DNA of 31,776 bases from an uncultured Flavobacteriales bacterium (GCA_913047525.1 CAJWUS010000001.1:1-31776); one strand, 5' to 3'. Counted from the first letter of the stretch, positions 16,846 to 24,420 are shown. Notes: generated by a model from the letters alone, not told the origin. Program-made: numbers and translations.

Positions 16846-17753
16846 TATTTAGTCCAATGTGTTAAATCCTTATTTAATAATTCAGAGAGTTTCTCTACAT
16901 CATCCTTAAAGAACTCATTAAGCATTCTTCGGGTATTAAATTGCATAGGCACAACTGTTTGCATAGATAGATTGACTAATTTCTCTCTTACTACTTTTCT
17001 TACTTGCTTTGGTAATATCAGTTTCAATATCCATTTTATAATATTACTCTTCATAAATATCTGCTTCAGCTTTTTACTTTTCCATTTCTTCCCACCAACA
17101 TTATGCTTCCCCACTGAATCTACTATCTGATTTTTATCTATTGCTAAAAAATGATATACATTATCTAATACCTCATCTGTTTTATCTCTAAAATCATCAT
17201 ATAAGATAATATGAACATGTTCAAATGCATCCAAATATGCTTTTACCATCTTATAATATAAACCCATATCTTTATACATCACCATTGGAGTAAGATTATT
17301 ATCGTTTTCCAATCTTCCTTCTTCAATAGTTAATGCCTCCTCAAAAGAATACTGTTCTTGAAACCCTCTAGAAACATGGTGAAAAGCAGAATAAGCTCTA
17401 TCAGCAGGATTCCGCAACATAATGATTATTTTCACATTATAACCTAATCTAAGTTTGATGTTTCTAATAGTATGCTTATAATAATATAAATATAGAACAG
17501 ACGATTCTCCAATCACTTTCTCATCTTTTACGTCTTCAAACAGAGATTGATACTCTTTCCAAGACCAAATACCATTGTGAAGCTTATGTTCCACTAAATC
17601 TTTAATCAAAAAACGGGGCTCCTTTACTTTCATCTTATTCTTATCGTAAGATGGCATAAACACTTCTGGATGCTGATTCAAATAATTATGCAAAGAAGAA
17701 GTCCCACTCTTAGCAGCTCCAACAATCAGAAAATTTGGTAATTTATTTTTCAT
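16845..17753 (-). CDS. PAPS-dependent carbohydrate sulfotransferase (5 of 5, tandem paralogue)
   Basis: Protein of 302 residues: FLIVGAAKSGTSSLHNYLNQ (Lys15) and IIIMLRNPADRAYSAFHHVS for the 3'-phosphate. Compared with its neighbour it carries an extra run of lysines (YDKNKMKVKEPRFL) before the KEP block and a different central loop, which suggests a different acceptor. The end (LSELLNKDLTHWTK) matches its paralogue. The start codon overlaps the end of the Wzx gene in a four-base ATGA, so this is the first sulfotransferase translated after the flippase. Product of the reaction is unknown. Confidence 0.9.
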   Translation of the reverse strand: MKNKLPNFLIVGAAKSGTSSLHNYLNQHPEVFMPSYDKNKMKVKEPRFLIKDLVEHKLHNGIWSWKEYQSLFEDVKDEKVIGESSVLYLYYYKHTIRNIKLRLGYNVKIIIMLRNPADRAYSAFHHVSRGFQEQYSFEEALTIEEGRLENDNNLTPMVMYKDMGLYYKMVKAYLDAFEHVHIILYDDFRDKTDEVLDNVYHFLAIDKNQIVDSVGKHNVGGKKWKSKKLKQIFMKSNIIKWILKLILPKQVRKVVREKLVNLSMQTVVPMQFNTRRMLNEFFKDDVEKLSELLNKDLTHWTK

Positions 17754-19078
17754 CTTTTAATAAAAGGATTATAAAACGTATAAAATCCAAACTTCTTTTT
17801 TACGACAAAAACCATAGCCAAGTTCCAAACAATTAAACTAGACATTGAAGCAACTGCAGCTCCATTTATATCATATTTTGGTATTAGTATTAGATTAAGA
17901 ACAATATTTAATATAGCTCCAAAAAATAATATTAAAGCATATATATTTTGATTTCCTGTCATCTGTAAAATATTTCCTACTGAACCTGAAAAGGAACTAA
18001 CTAATCTTCCGCAAGATAAGAAGATAAATGCAGTTACACCAATCTTAAATTCCTCACCGAATAAACCAAGGAAGAATTCTGGAAAAATAAAGAAAATGGT
18101 TACAAGCGGAACTGAGGTCCAGAAAATCATTTTTGTAGATTGATGAACAACTTTTTTCAGACCCTCCATATCATTCTTTCCAAACATTTCAGCAAATTTT
18201 GGTGATGCAATACTATTTATTGACATCAAAGCAACCGCAGCAAACATAGAAAGTTTAAATGCTGTATGATAAATTCCAACATCTTCAGGAGTTGTCATTG
18301 CTCCCAACATTAATTTATCAGTCCAAGCCATAATAAATTGCACAGATTGAGCAAACATCAATGGAATAGAAATTTTTAGTAAAGTAGAATAGCTCATTAT
18401 TTCTTTTTCAGCACTTTCTTTTCCGTCAGATCTGTTTTTTAACCAAAATCGGAAACTTAAGAATGATAGGAAGGAAACTATTATCACACTTACTAGATAT
18501 GCGTAAACTGGAACCTCAGAATCTTGAGTAAATTGATATATTATTACAATTGATATTACCGAAAATAAAGCTTGAGACATCCTATAAAAGAAAGAAAATT
18601 CAGCTATTCTTTTTAATCCCCTCAAACTCTGATAATGCAACATAAAAAATGCCATTGGTAACACAAAAAATGCATTTAACTCAATATATTCAGATTTTGC
18701 ATTAATCAAGTCTGCTATAGGAATTGCTAAGAAATACATCAGGACAGATGCAAAAACAGACGTAAAGGATAAAATAGTTATAACTTGCTTCCTTAAGCTA
18801 AAAATACTAGTCCATTTATCTTTTGATGCAAAAGACGCAATAAAACGAATAGAAGTTGTGTCTAAGCCAGCTTTTGCTAATAGCGTAAAAAGACGCAATA
18901 CAGTAATAGCTAAAACATAATCTCCTAACCCTTTTGCTCCAAATAAATTTGCAATAACTAAGGTGAGTAGATAACCAACAGCAAGTCCTCCAAAACGCAA
19001 AAAGAAAGAAATTCCACTTCCTTTTAATAATTCAGAGAAATCTTTATCTGTAAGTGCTTTTTTGATTTTGGCTTTCAT
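17750..19078 (-). CDS. wzx: Wzx-type oligosaccharide flippase (MOP superfamily)
   Basis: Polytopic inner-membrane protein of 442 residues with about twelve helices, the standard size for Wzx/RfbX. Recognisable parts are the amphipathic start GSGISFFLRFGGLAVGYLLT, the LADLFGAKGLGDYVLAI-like first repeat (NLFGAKGLGDYVL), the central SIPLMFAQSVQFIMAWTDKL and the EDVGIYHTAFKLS block, where DVGIY is highly typical, and the late GNQNIYALILFFGAILNIVLN-type helix. It would move the lipid-linked oligosaccharide to the periplasmic face for the Wzy-like polymerase. It begins four bases after the cysQ stop and overlaps the first sulfotransferase, so sulfation is presumably on the cytoplasmic intermediate before flipping. 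Confidence 0.9.
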   Translation of the reverse strand: MKAKIKKALTDKDFSELLKGSGISFFLRFGGLAVGYLLTLVIANLFGAKGLGDYVLAITVLRLFTLLAKAGLDTTSIRFIASFASKDKWTSIFSLRKQVITILSFTSVFASVLMYFLAIPIADLINAKSEYIELNAFFVLPMAFFMLHYQSLRGLKRIAEFSFFYRMSQALFSVISIVIIYQFTQDSEVPVYAYLVSVIIVSFLSFLSFRFWLKNRSDGKESAEKEIMSYSTLLKISIPLMFAQSVQFIMAWTDKLMLGAMTTPEDVGIYHTAFKLSMFAAVALMSINSIASPKFAEMFGKNDMEGLKKVVHQSTKMIFWTSVPLVTIFFIFPEFFLGLFGEEFKIGVTAFIFLSCGRLVSSFSGSVGNILQMTGNQNIYALILFFGAILNIVLNLILIPKYDINGAAVASMSSLIVWNLAMVFVVKKKFGFYTFYNPFIKR

Positions 19079-19082
19079 TGGT

Positions 19083-19877
19083 TTATTTTACCAAGAACCA
19101 AGGGTTTAGTAAGTCTTCTTTATTATATTCTACTGGTTTCTCCGAGTTATATTGTAATACTTGAAACCCTGCCATTCTGCAAATTGCATCTCCAGCTCCT
19201 GTATCCCATTCCATAGTAGGAGCATATCTGGGATAAGCATCTGCTTTTCCTTCTGCAACCATACATAATTTTAAAGACGAACCAACCGCCATAACTTCAA
19301 CATCTCCATGTTCTTGTTTTTTTTGTTCAAAAAATTCTTCTGTTTCTGTTGACATATGAGAACGAGAGCCGACAATAGCATAAATACTTCTGTTGTTGGA
19401 AATTGGTAAAGCATCAGAAATTGAAATTAGATCTTGTAAATCTGAAATTTCATCATTAATACCTGACTTTTTATATGATCCCAATCCCTCTAATGAAAAA
19501 TACAACTCTTTTTTAACAGGAACATAAATAACTCCCATTATCGGATTTCCATCATGAATCATAGCAATATTTACTGTGAATTCACCATTTCGTTTTACAA
19601 ACTCTTTTGTTCCGTCTAAAGGATCGACTAGCCAAGAATATTCCCAATATTTTCTTTCAGAATATGGTATCTTTGCTCCTTCTTCACTCAAAATTGGAAT
19701 ATTTGTATCTTTTAGATATTTGTCAATAACTTCATTACAATTTTTATCTGCTAAAGTTAATGGAGATTTGTCATCTTTATGCTCCACTGCAAAATCAGAA
19801 GCATAAACCTCCATAATAGCATGTCCTCCTTCAATGGATGCGTTTATTGCTTTTAATAATAACTCCTTAAACTTCAT
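19083..19877 (-). CDS. cysQ: 3'(2'),5'-bisphosphate nucleotidase CysQ
   Basis: Inositol-monophosphatase-fold enzyme of 264 residues. Metal-site motifs are present: SPLTLADKNCN (Asp44), SEEG (Glu65/Glu66), VDPLDGTKEF (Asp85, Asp88) and WDTGAGDA near the end. CysQ hydrolyses PAP (3'-phosphoadenosine 5'-phosphate) to AMP and phosphate. PAP is left after every sulfotransferase reaction and inhibits those enzymes, so its position directly ahead of wzx and five sulfotransferase genes makes functional sense. It follows the truncated aldehyde-dehydrogenase gene after 19 bases and precedes wzx by four. Distinguished from SuhB-type inositol phosphatases by KEFVKRNGEFTVNIA and by context. Confidence 0.9.
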   Translation of the reverse strand: MKFKELLLKAINASIEGGHAIMEVYASDFAVEHKDDKSPLTLADKNCNEVIDKYLKDTNIPILSEEGAKIPYSERKYWEYSWLVDPLDGTKEFVKRNGEFTVNIAMIHDGNPIMGVIYVPVKKELYFSLEGLGSYKKSGINDEISDLQDLISISDALPISNNRSIYAIVGSRSHMSTETEEFFEQKKQEHGDVEVMAVGSSLKLCMVAEGKADAYPRYAPTMEWDTGAGDAICRMAGFQVLQYNSEKPVEYNKEDLLNPWFLVK

Positions 19878-19896
19878 TCTCTTTTTCTGCTTTTCG

Positions 19897-20757
19897 TTAA
19901 ACTTCTGTTGGGTGCCAAATGGTTTTTATTTCCTGACTCTTTTCTATAAAATAGGGGGATTGGCTTTCCCCTTCCTCCCAATTTTTTCTTCTATATATAC
20001 TTACTCTTTTTAAATTTTCAGTAGTTATTTCTTCTACTTCTTTTATTTCTTTCAAATTATCTCCGCAATAGATGATGGCATTCACATCCTTATGTGATGC
20101 AAAATAAGGAAGCAATTCCTCTCTATCACCAGTTAAAATATTAACTACTCCTGCATGAACATCTGAGGTATTCAACACTTCTGCAATGGAAATAGCAACA
20201 AGCGGATTAGTGGCAGAAGCGAGAATTACACAAGTATTCCCACCAACAATGGTTGGGGCAAGCAAAGAAATCAATCCTAATAAAGGATTTTCGTTTGATG
20301 CAATAATAGACACAACTCCTGTTGGTTCTAGAATTGAAAAATTGAAATAACTGGATGAAACCGGATTTACAGCAGAAAATATTTGCTGAAATTTATCACT
20401 CCACCCTGCATAATAAATTAGGCGGTCAATACTCAATGCTACTTCTTTTTTAGCAGCAGATTTCGTGCTTCCTGTGCTTATCAATTGCTGGATAAACTGT
20501 GATTTTCTGCTTTCTAACATTTCAGCAATTCTATACAGAATTTGCCCCCTATTTAATGCTGTTGCATTTGCCCAGTTTTCTTGTGCTTTTCGTGCAGAAA
20601 CTACTGCATTCCTAAAATCTTTTCTGGAAGAAAGACACATATTTGCCAACAAATCTCCCTTTGCATTTTTCATATGAAAATACCTTCCAGATTCTGTTCT
20701 TGGAAACTTGCCCCCAATAAAAATTTTATAGGTTTTCAGCACATCTATTCTGCTCAT
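19897..20757 (-). CDS. Truncated aldehyde-dehydrogenase-like protein without the catalytic Cys domain
   Basis: Protein of 286 residues, about 200 shorter than a normal ALDH. It aligns by eye with the N-terminal two-thirds of its neighbour: IFIGGKFPRTESGRYF, the AGWSDKFQ block, EPTGVVSIIASNENPLL and GGNTCVIL, then the adenine-binding GVVNILTGD. It then stops at NAIIYCGDN, so the Glu of ELGGK, the active-site Cys region and most of the catalytic domain are missing; PWN of the oxyanion site is replaced by SNEN. A short tail (KTIWHPTEV) resembles the true C-terminus. It is not a random pseudogene: the frame is clean and the start overlaps the upstream ALDH stop by ATGA. The closest idea is the second, non-catalytic half of ALDH16-type two-domain enzymes, here as a separate subunit. 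Confidence 0.75.
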   Translation of the reverse strand: MSRIDVLKTYKIFIGGKFPRTESGRYFHMKNAKGDLLANMCLSSRKDFRNAVVSARKAQENWANATALNRGQILYRIAEMLESRKSQFIQQLISTGSTKSAAKKEVALSIDRLIYYAGWSDKFQQIFSAVNPVSSSYFNFSILEPTGVVSIIASNENPLLGLISLLAPTIVGGNTCVILASATNPLVAISIAEVLNTSDVHAGVVNILTGDREELLPYFASHKDVNAIIYCGDNLKEIKEVEEITTENLKRVSIYRRKNWEEGESQSPYFIEKSQEIKTIWHPTEV

Positions 20758-22211
20758 GATTCAAGTTTTAAATAGGGTTTTAATCCGTGTAATCCACCTT
20801 CTCTTCCTATACCACTTTCTTTGTATCCTCCAAATGGAGAAGCGGGATCAAACTTATTGAAGGTATTCGCCCATATCACGCCTGCTTTTAATTTCTGACT
20901 GAGTTTAAATATTTTCGATCCTCTTTCCGTCCAAACTCCAGCCGATAAACCAAAAGGCGTATTATTGGCTTTTTCAATTACCTCATCTATTGTTCTAAAA
21001 GTTTGGATAGTAAGAACAGGTCCAAAAATTTCTTCTTGAACAATAGTATGAGATTGAGAAACATTTAAAAATAATGTCGGAGGACACCAATTCCCTTTTT
21101 TAGGTAATTGGCTTTTTGGCTGATAAATATCCGCTCCTTCCTTTTTGCCTATGGCTATGTATTTTTCAATAGTTGCTAATTGCTCAGTAGAATTTATAGC
21201 ACCAATATCTGTGTTTTTATCCAATGGATCTCCGATAATCAAAGTGGAAATTCTTTCTTTTAATTTTTCAATTACAACATCCGCAACAGATGCCTGCACA
21301 AACAAACGCGAACCCGCGCAACACACATGTCCTTGATTGAAAAATATGGCATTGACAATTCCTTCCACTGCTTGCTCAATAGCCGCGTCTTCAAATATGA
21401 TATTCGCCCCTTTCCCGCCCAACTCTAAAGTAGTTTTCTTTTCTATTCCAGCCAAACTTTTTTCAATCAATTTGCCTACTTCTGTGGAGCCTGTAAAGGC
21501 AATTTTATCTACATCCGGATGTCTGACAATGGCAGCACCTGTTTCTCCTGCTCCGGTAATGATATTCACGACTCCCTTTGGTAAACCACTATCTTGAATG
21601 AGTTCTGCTAATTTCAGAGCCGTTAAAGAAGTTGTCTCGGCTGGTTTCATAACTACTGTATTACCTGTTGCCAATGCTGGAGCTATCTTCCAAGCGGCCA
21701 TTAAAAGCGGAAAATTCCAAGGGATTATTTGCCCTGCAACCCCTAATGGTTTTGGGATTCTATTCGGAAAAGCATACTCTAATTTATCCGACCAGCCTGC
21801 ATAATAAAAAAAGTGATTAGCCGCTAATGGAATGTCAATATCTCTTGATTCTCTAATTGGTTTTCCCCCATCCAAACTTTCAATCACAGCAAATTCTCTT
21901 GCTCTTTCTTGCATCATTCTGGCAATTCGGAAAATATATTTTCCCCTTTCTTTTACAGAAAGTTTGGGCCAACTTTTGAATGCTTTTCGGGCGGCTTTTA
22001 CTGCTCTATCCACATCTTGTTTATTTGCCTCTGCTACCTTAGCAATTTGCTCTCCATTTGCAGGATTTACAGTGTCAAAATATTTCTTGGAAAGTGGTTT
22101 CACAAAATCTCCACCAATGAATAAATCATATTTTTTTTTCAACTGAATATGTGCTGTGCTCTCAGGAGCAGCTGCATAATTCCAACTTTTATTTATATCC
22201 ACCTTACTCAT
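20754..22211 (-). CDS. NAD(P)-dependent aldehyde dehydrogenase
   Basis: Full-length ALDH of 485 residues with every catalytic element: GQIIPWNFPLL (Asn166), KPAETTSLTAL cofactor site, FTGSTEVGK, LELGGKGANI (Glu263, general base) and FNQGHVCCAG (Cys297 as nucleophile by alignment with GQxCC). It oxidises an aldehyde to the acid. The gene begins directly after the deoC stop, and DeoC releases acetaldehyde and glyceraldehyde 3-phosphate, so acetaldehyde is a reasonable substrate, though a sugar-derived aldehyde is also possible. It overlaps the truncated ALDH-like gene by four bases, suggesting a heteromeric complex. The N-terminal extension of about 28 residues before the first conserved strand is a little longer than usual. 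Confidence 0.88.
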   Translation of the reverse strand: MSKVDINKSWNYAAAPESTAHIQLKKKYDLFIGGDFVKPLSKKYFDTVNPANGEQIAKVAEANKQDVDRAVKAARKAFKSWPKLSVKERGKYIFRIARMMQERAREFAVIESLDGGKPIRESRDIDIPLAANHFFYYAGWSDKLEYAFPNRIPKPLGVAGQIIPWNFPLLMAAWKIAPALATGNTVVMKPAETTSLTALKLAELIQDSGLPKGVVNIITGAGETGAAIVRHPDVDKIAFTGSTEVGKLIEKSLAGIEKKTTLELGGKGANIIFEDAAIEQAVEGIVNAIFFNQGHVCCAGSRLFVQASVADVVIEKLKERISTLIIGDPLDKNTDIGAINSTEQLATIEKYIAIGKKEGADIYQPKSQLPKKGNWCPPTLFLNVSQSHTIVQEEIFGPVLTIQTFRTIDEVIEKANNTPFGLSAGVWTERGSKIFKLSQKLKAGVIWANTFNKFDPASPFGGYKESGIGREGGLHGLKPYLKLES

Positions 22212-23111
22212 TTAATCTTTTGAAAAATAATCTAAAGATTGGTAAATTCCTGTTTCTTGTTTTTTGAGTTGCATCAAAATATCATTCGCCAAAGAACTTG
22301 CCCCAAATCGAAACAAATCTTTATTCATCCACTCATCTCCCAAAGTTTCTTTAAGCATTACCAAATACTGCAAAGATTTTTTGGCAGTAGAAATTCCTCC
22401 TGCTGGTTTCATGCCAATTTTTATTCCTGTTTCTTTATAAAAATCCTTAATTGCATTTAGCATTACAAACACAACTGGCATTGTTGCCGCAGGACTTATT
22501 TTTCCTGTAGAAGTTTTGATAAAGTTCGCCCCTGAATGCATGGCAATATCAGATGCTTTTCTGACATTATCCAAAGTATCTAATTCCCCTGTTTCCAGAA
22601 TTACTTTCAAATGCGCCTTACCACAAGCCTGTTTCACTGCTGCAATTTCATCAAACACAAAATTGTATTCTCCCTGCAAGAATTTTCCTCTTGAAATAAC
22701 CATATCCACCTCATCTGCTCCTTCTGCTACTGCATATCTTGTGTCGTTCAATTTTACTTCTAATGTAGATTGTCCACTTGGAAATGCGGTGGCAACAGAA
22801 GCTACTTTAATATCACTTCCTATTAACTCTTTTTTGGCAACCCCCACTAAAGTTGGATACACACAAACAGCAGCAACATTGGGCAGCCCCTGAATAGAAT
22901 CATCTAAATGCCTTGCTTTATAACACAATTGCTTCACTTTTTCAGAAGTGTCTCTCCCTTCCAGAGTAGTCAAATCAATCATGCTTAGGGCTAAGTGCAA
23001 TCCCATCTGTTTTGCAGAAGTTTTTATACTTCTTGTACAAAATCGATTGGTTCGCTCATGTACACCAACTTTGTCAATCTTTGGTGTTTTGCTTAAATCT
23101 GGTAATGTCAT
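22212..23111 (-). CDS. deoC: Deoxyribose-phosphate aldolase DeoC
   Basis: Class I aldolase, 299 residues from the chosen ATG; longer than the roughly 220-260 residues of many DeoC proteins but in the range of the long Bacteroidota/eukaryote-like type. The Schiff-base lysine is in FIKTSTGK (Lys199 from this start), the proton-relay pair includes Asp136 in EVDMVI and Lys235 in MKPAGG. It splits 2-deoxyribose 5-phosphate to acetaldehyde and glyceraldehyde 3-phosphate. The frame opens at a TTG at 23123, but ATG 23111 is preceded six bases earlier by GGAG (23121-23118) and is the better start. It heads a unit that runs without a visible break into cysQ, wzx and the sulfotransferases, which is an odd home for a nucleoside-salvage enzyme. 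Confidence 0.92.
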   Translation of the reverse strand: MTLPDLSKTPKIDKVGVHERTNRFCTRSIKTSAKQMGLHLALSMIDLTTLEGRDTSEKVKQLCYKARHLDDSIQGLPNVAAVCVYPTLVGVAKKELIGSDIKVASVATAFPSGQSTLEVKLNDTRYAVAEGADEVDMVISRGKFLQGEYNFVFDEIAAVKQACGKAHLKVILETGELDTLDNVRKASDIAMHSGANFIKTSTGKISPAATMPVVFVMLNAIKDFYKETGIKIGMKPAGGISTAKKSLQYLVMLKETLGDEWMNKDLFRFGASSLANDILMQLKKQETGIYQSLDYFSKD

Positions 23112-23120
23112 AATAGACTC

Positions 23121-23128
23121 CAAAAATA
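23121..23128 (-). promoter_or_regulatory. Candidate -7 element ahead of deoC
   Basis: TATTTTTG (match to TAnnTTTG) on the minus strand, 10 to 17 bases before the ATG at 23111, in the wider context TGTATTTTTGGAG. The same decamer TGTATTTTTG precedes cysC and gcvH. No clear -33 TTTG is seen. Because it overlaps the GGAG that could serve as ribosome site, only one of the two roles may hold. Confidence 0.35.
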
Positions 23129-23169
23129 CAAAATTAAATTCGCATAAGATAATAATAATCAGTGCACAA

Positions 23170-23195
23170 AAAAGGGGGAGTAAATCTCCCCTTTT
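23170..23195 (-). terminator. Intrinsic terminator after the cysC-adenylyltransferase pair
   Basis: An inverted repeat (AAAAGGGG-AG / CTCCCCTTTT, five-base loop, one bulged G) lies about 25 bases beyond the stop of the adenylyltransferase gene. On the minus strand the stem is followed by a run of six T. This separates the pair from deoC. Confidence 0.75.
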
Positions 23196-23220
23196 CTTTA
23201 TTTTTCGGATTAACCTTTTA

Positions 23221-23697
23221 TTATAGCTCTACTTCTGTTTCAAGCAAGTATTTTTCCACATCTGCTTGAATAGACTCATCCACTAATGTTTTCCAATCGT
23301 TATTTCCTTCTTTTATTGAATTTCTGATTCCAGTTGCTGAAATCCAACCAATATTCTCTGGTGGGGTGAATTCGTTAATTTCATACCCAACACCTCTACC
23401 AAAATTCACACTCTCTATATCAGGAATAATAATCACCTCAACATCATGCCCTTTTGCTGCATGATATTTTTCAATCATTTCAACCGTTTGTTCAGTGCTG
23501 AAAGGATTTTTTGCATCAGGATCAATATCTCTGACCATAATTAATGCTGGAATTCCTGCATTGATTTTTTGCATGATTAAAGAAATATGTCCTTGATGAT
23601 ACGGTTGAAATCTTCCTACAAAAATTGCATATTTTTTACTGTCGTTAGTGGTAGGATTGCCACCATGATTTTTTACATCCCATTTTGCTACTGCCAT
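23221..23697 (-). CDS. Small HxGH-type nucleotidylyltransferase paired with cysC, substrate unknown
   Basis: Protein of 158 residues with both signature motifs of the HxGH adenylyl/cytidylyltransferase superfamily: GRFQPYHQGH (28-37; His34, His37) and WISATGIRNSI (ISxTxIR, 119-125). The first motif plus KNPFSTEQTVEMI most resembles the NadM/NadR NMN-adenylyltransferase group. These enzymes join a phosphate- or oxyanion-bearing substrate to AMP with release of pyrophosphate. The gene follows cysC after 19 bases and shares its terminator. CysC needs APS, which ATP sulfurylase makes, and ATP sulfurylase itself has the HxGH fold; no known ATP sulfurylase is in the window. A stand-in role is therefore attractive but unproven; NMN, FMN or a sugar/alcohol phosphate are alternatives. 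The first 20 residues (MAVAKWDVKNHGGNPTTNDS) precede the fold and are not conserved to my knowledge. Confidence 0.7.
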   Translation of the reverse strand: MAVAKWDVKNHGGNPTTNDSKKYAIFVGRFQPYHQGHISLIMQKINAGIPALIMVRDIDPDAKNPFSTEQTVEMIEKYHAAKGHDVEVIIIPDIESVNFGRGVGYEINEFTPPENIGWISATGIRNSIKEGNNDWKTLVDESIQADVEKYLLETEVEL

Positions 23698-23716
23698 TTC
23701 TTGTTTTTATTTAAAA

Positions 23717-24328
23717 TTATACTAATGTCTTACTAATAATTCCTTCTTTGACTAAATATTCAATTACAATTTGAGCACACTCCTTAATATTATACTTATC
23801 TGTTTCCACTACTAATTCAGGGTTTATTGGCTCTTCATAAGGAGCGTCAATTCCGGTGAACCCCTTGATTTCTCCTGCTCTTGCTTTTTTGTAAAGTCCT
23901 TTTGGATCTCTTTCTTCACAAACTGATAAATCAGCACTTACAAATACTTCTATGAAATCTTCATTACCAATTATCTCTCTTGCACTATCTCTATCTTCTC
24001 TGTAAGGCGAGATAAAAGCAGTTAATACTATTGAACCAGAATCAGCAAATAAATTAGCTACTTCTGCAATTCTTCTAATGTTTTCCGTTCTGTCTTTATG
24101 GGAAAATCCTAAGTCTTTATTCAGGCCCATTCTTACATTATCACCATCCAAAATATAGGTTTGTAATTCCATATCATGCAAAACTTTTTCAGTTGCATTT
24201 GCTACTGTCGATTTTCCAGAGCCAGAAAGCCCTGTAAACCAAATCGCTCTTGATTTGTGTTGGTTTCTTTTTTCTTTTTCTTCCCTAGGAACTCTATGCT
24301 CATGGAAGAATAAATTTTCTGTTGTCAT
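23717..24328 (-). CDS. cysC: Adenylylsulfate (APS) kinase CysC
   Basis: P-loop kinase of 203 residues, the standard length. Walker A is FTGLSGSGKST (about 31-41); the APS-binding DGDNVRMGLNKDLGFS (61-76), AFISPYREDRD with the usual Ser107, and the lid KGLYKKARAGEIKGFTGID (143-161) are all intact. It phosphorylates APS to PAPS, the donor for the five sulfotransferases in the window. It stands alone with the small adenylyltransferase, without cysD or cysN. A -7 element and a terminator at each end isolate the pair as its own unit, upstream of the deoC-cysQ-sulfotransferase unit on the same strand. Confidence 0.95.
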   Translation of the reverse strand: MTTENLFFHEHRVPREEKEKRNQHKSRAIWFTGLSGSGKSTVANATEKVLHDMELQTYILDGDNVRMGLNKDLGFSHKDRTENIRRIAEVANLFADSGSIVLTAFISPYREDRDSAREIIGNEDFIEVFVSADLSVCEERDPKGLYKKARAGEIKGFTGIDAPYEEPINPELVVETDKYNIKECAQIVIEYLVKEGIISKTLV

Positions 24329-24349
24329 TTTCTTTTATTTTTAGGGCGG

Positions 24350-24357
24350 CAAAAATA
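24350..24357 (-). promoter_or_regulatory. Candidate -7 element ahead of cysC
   Basis: TATTTTTG on the minus strand, about 22 bases before the cysC start, in the context TGTATTTTTGCCG. No TTTG at the -33 distance. Lies directly downstream of the tonB terminator, which supports a new transcript starting here. Confidence 0.4.
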
Positions 24358-24394
24358 CATTTATTTAGTGAGAAATTAAAGGGTCTTTGGGGAA

Positions 24395-24420
24395 ATAAAA
24401 AAAGCCGTAAAAACGGCTTT
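24395..24420 (-). terminator. Intrinsic terminator after tonB
   Basis: Perfect eight-base stem (AAAGCCGT at 24401-24408, ACGGCTTT at 24413-24420) with a four-base loop, eight bases beyond the tonB stop. On the minus strand the stem runs straight into a T tract (TTTTATTT). It cleanly ends the gcvH-tonB unit. Confidence 0.9.

Noticed and set aside
15059..17753. Sulfotransferase array as a mobile or phage cluster
   Set aside because: No integrase, transposase, terminal repeats or tRNA are nearby, and the genes are translationally coupled to wzx and wzy.
19897..20757. The short ALDH-like gene as a decaying pseudogene
   Set aside because: The frame is clean, the start overlaps the upstream gene, and it ends in a proper ALDH-like tail after a deletion of exactly the catalytic part, which fits a kept non-catalytic subunit.
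21145..22146. Several plus-strand open frames across the ALDH gene
   Set aside because: They are antisense to a gene with complete catalytic motifs, have no recognisable domain, and arise from codon bias on the other strand.
22516..22893. A 125-codon plus-strand open frame opposite deoC
   Set aside because: Antisense to conserved DeoC motifs; no domain or plausible promoter seen.
23112..23123. Upstream TTG start for deoC
   Set aside because: It would lie within the candidate -7 element, and the ATG at 23111 has a GGAG six bases upstream.
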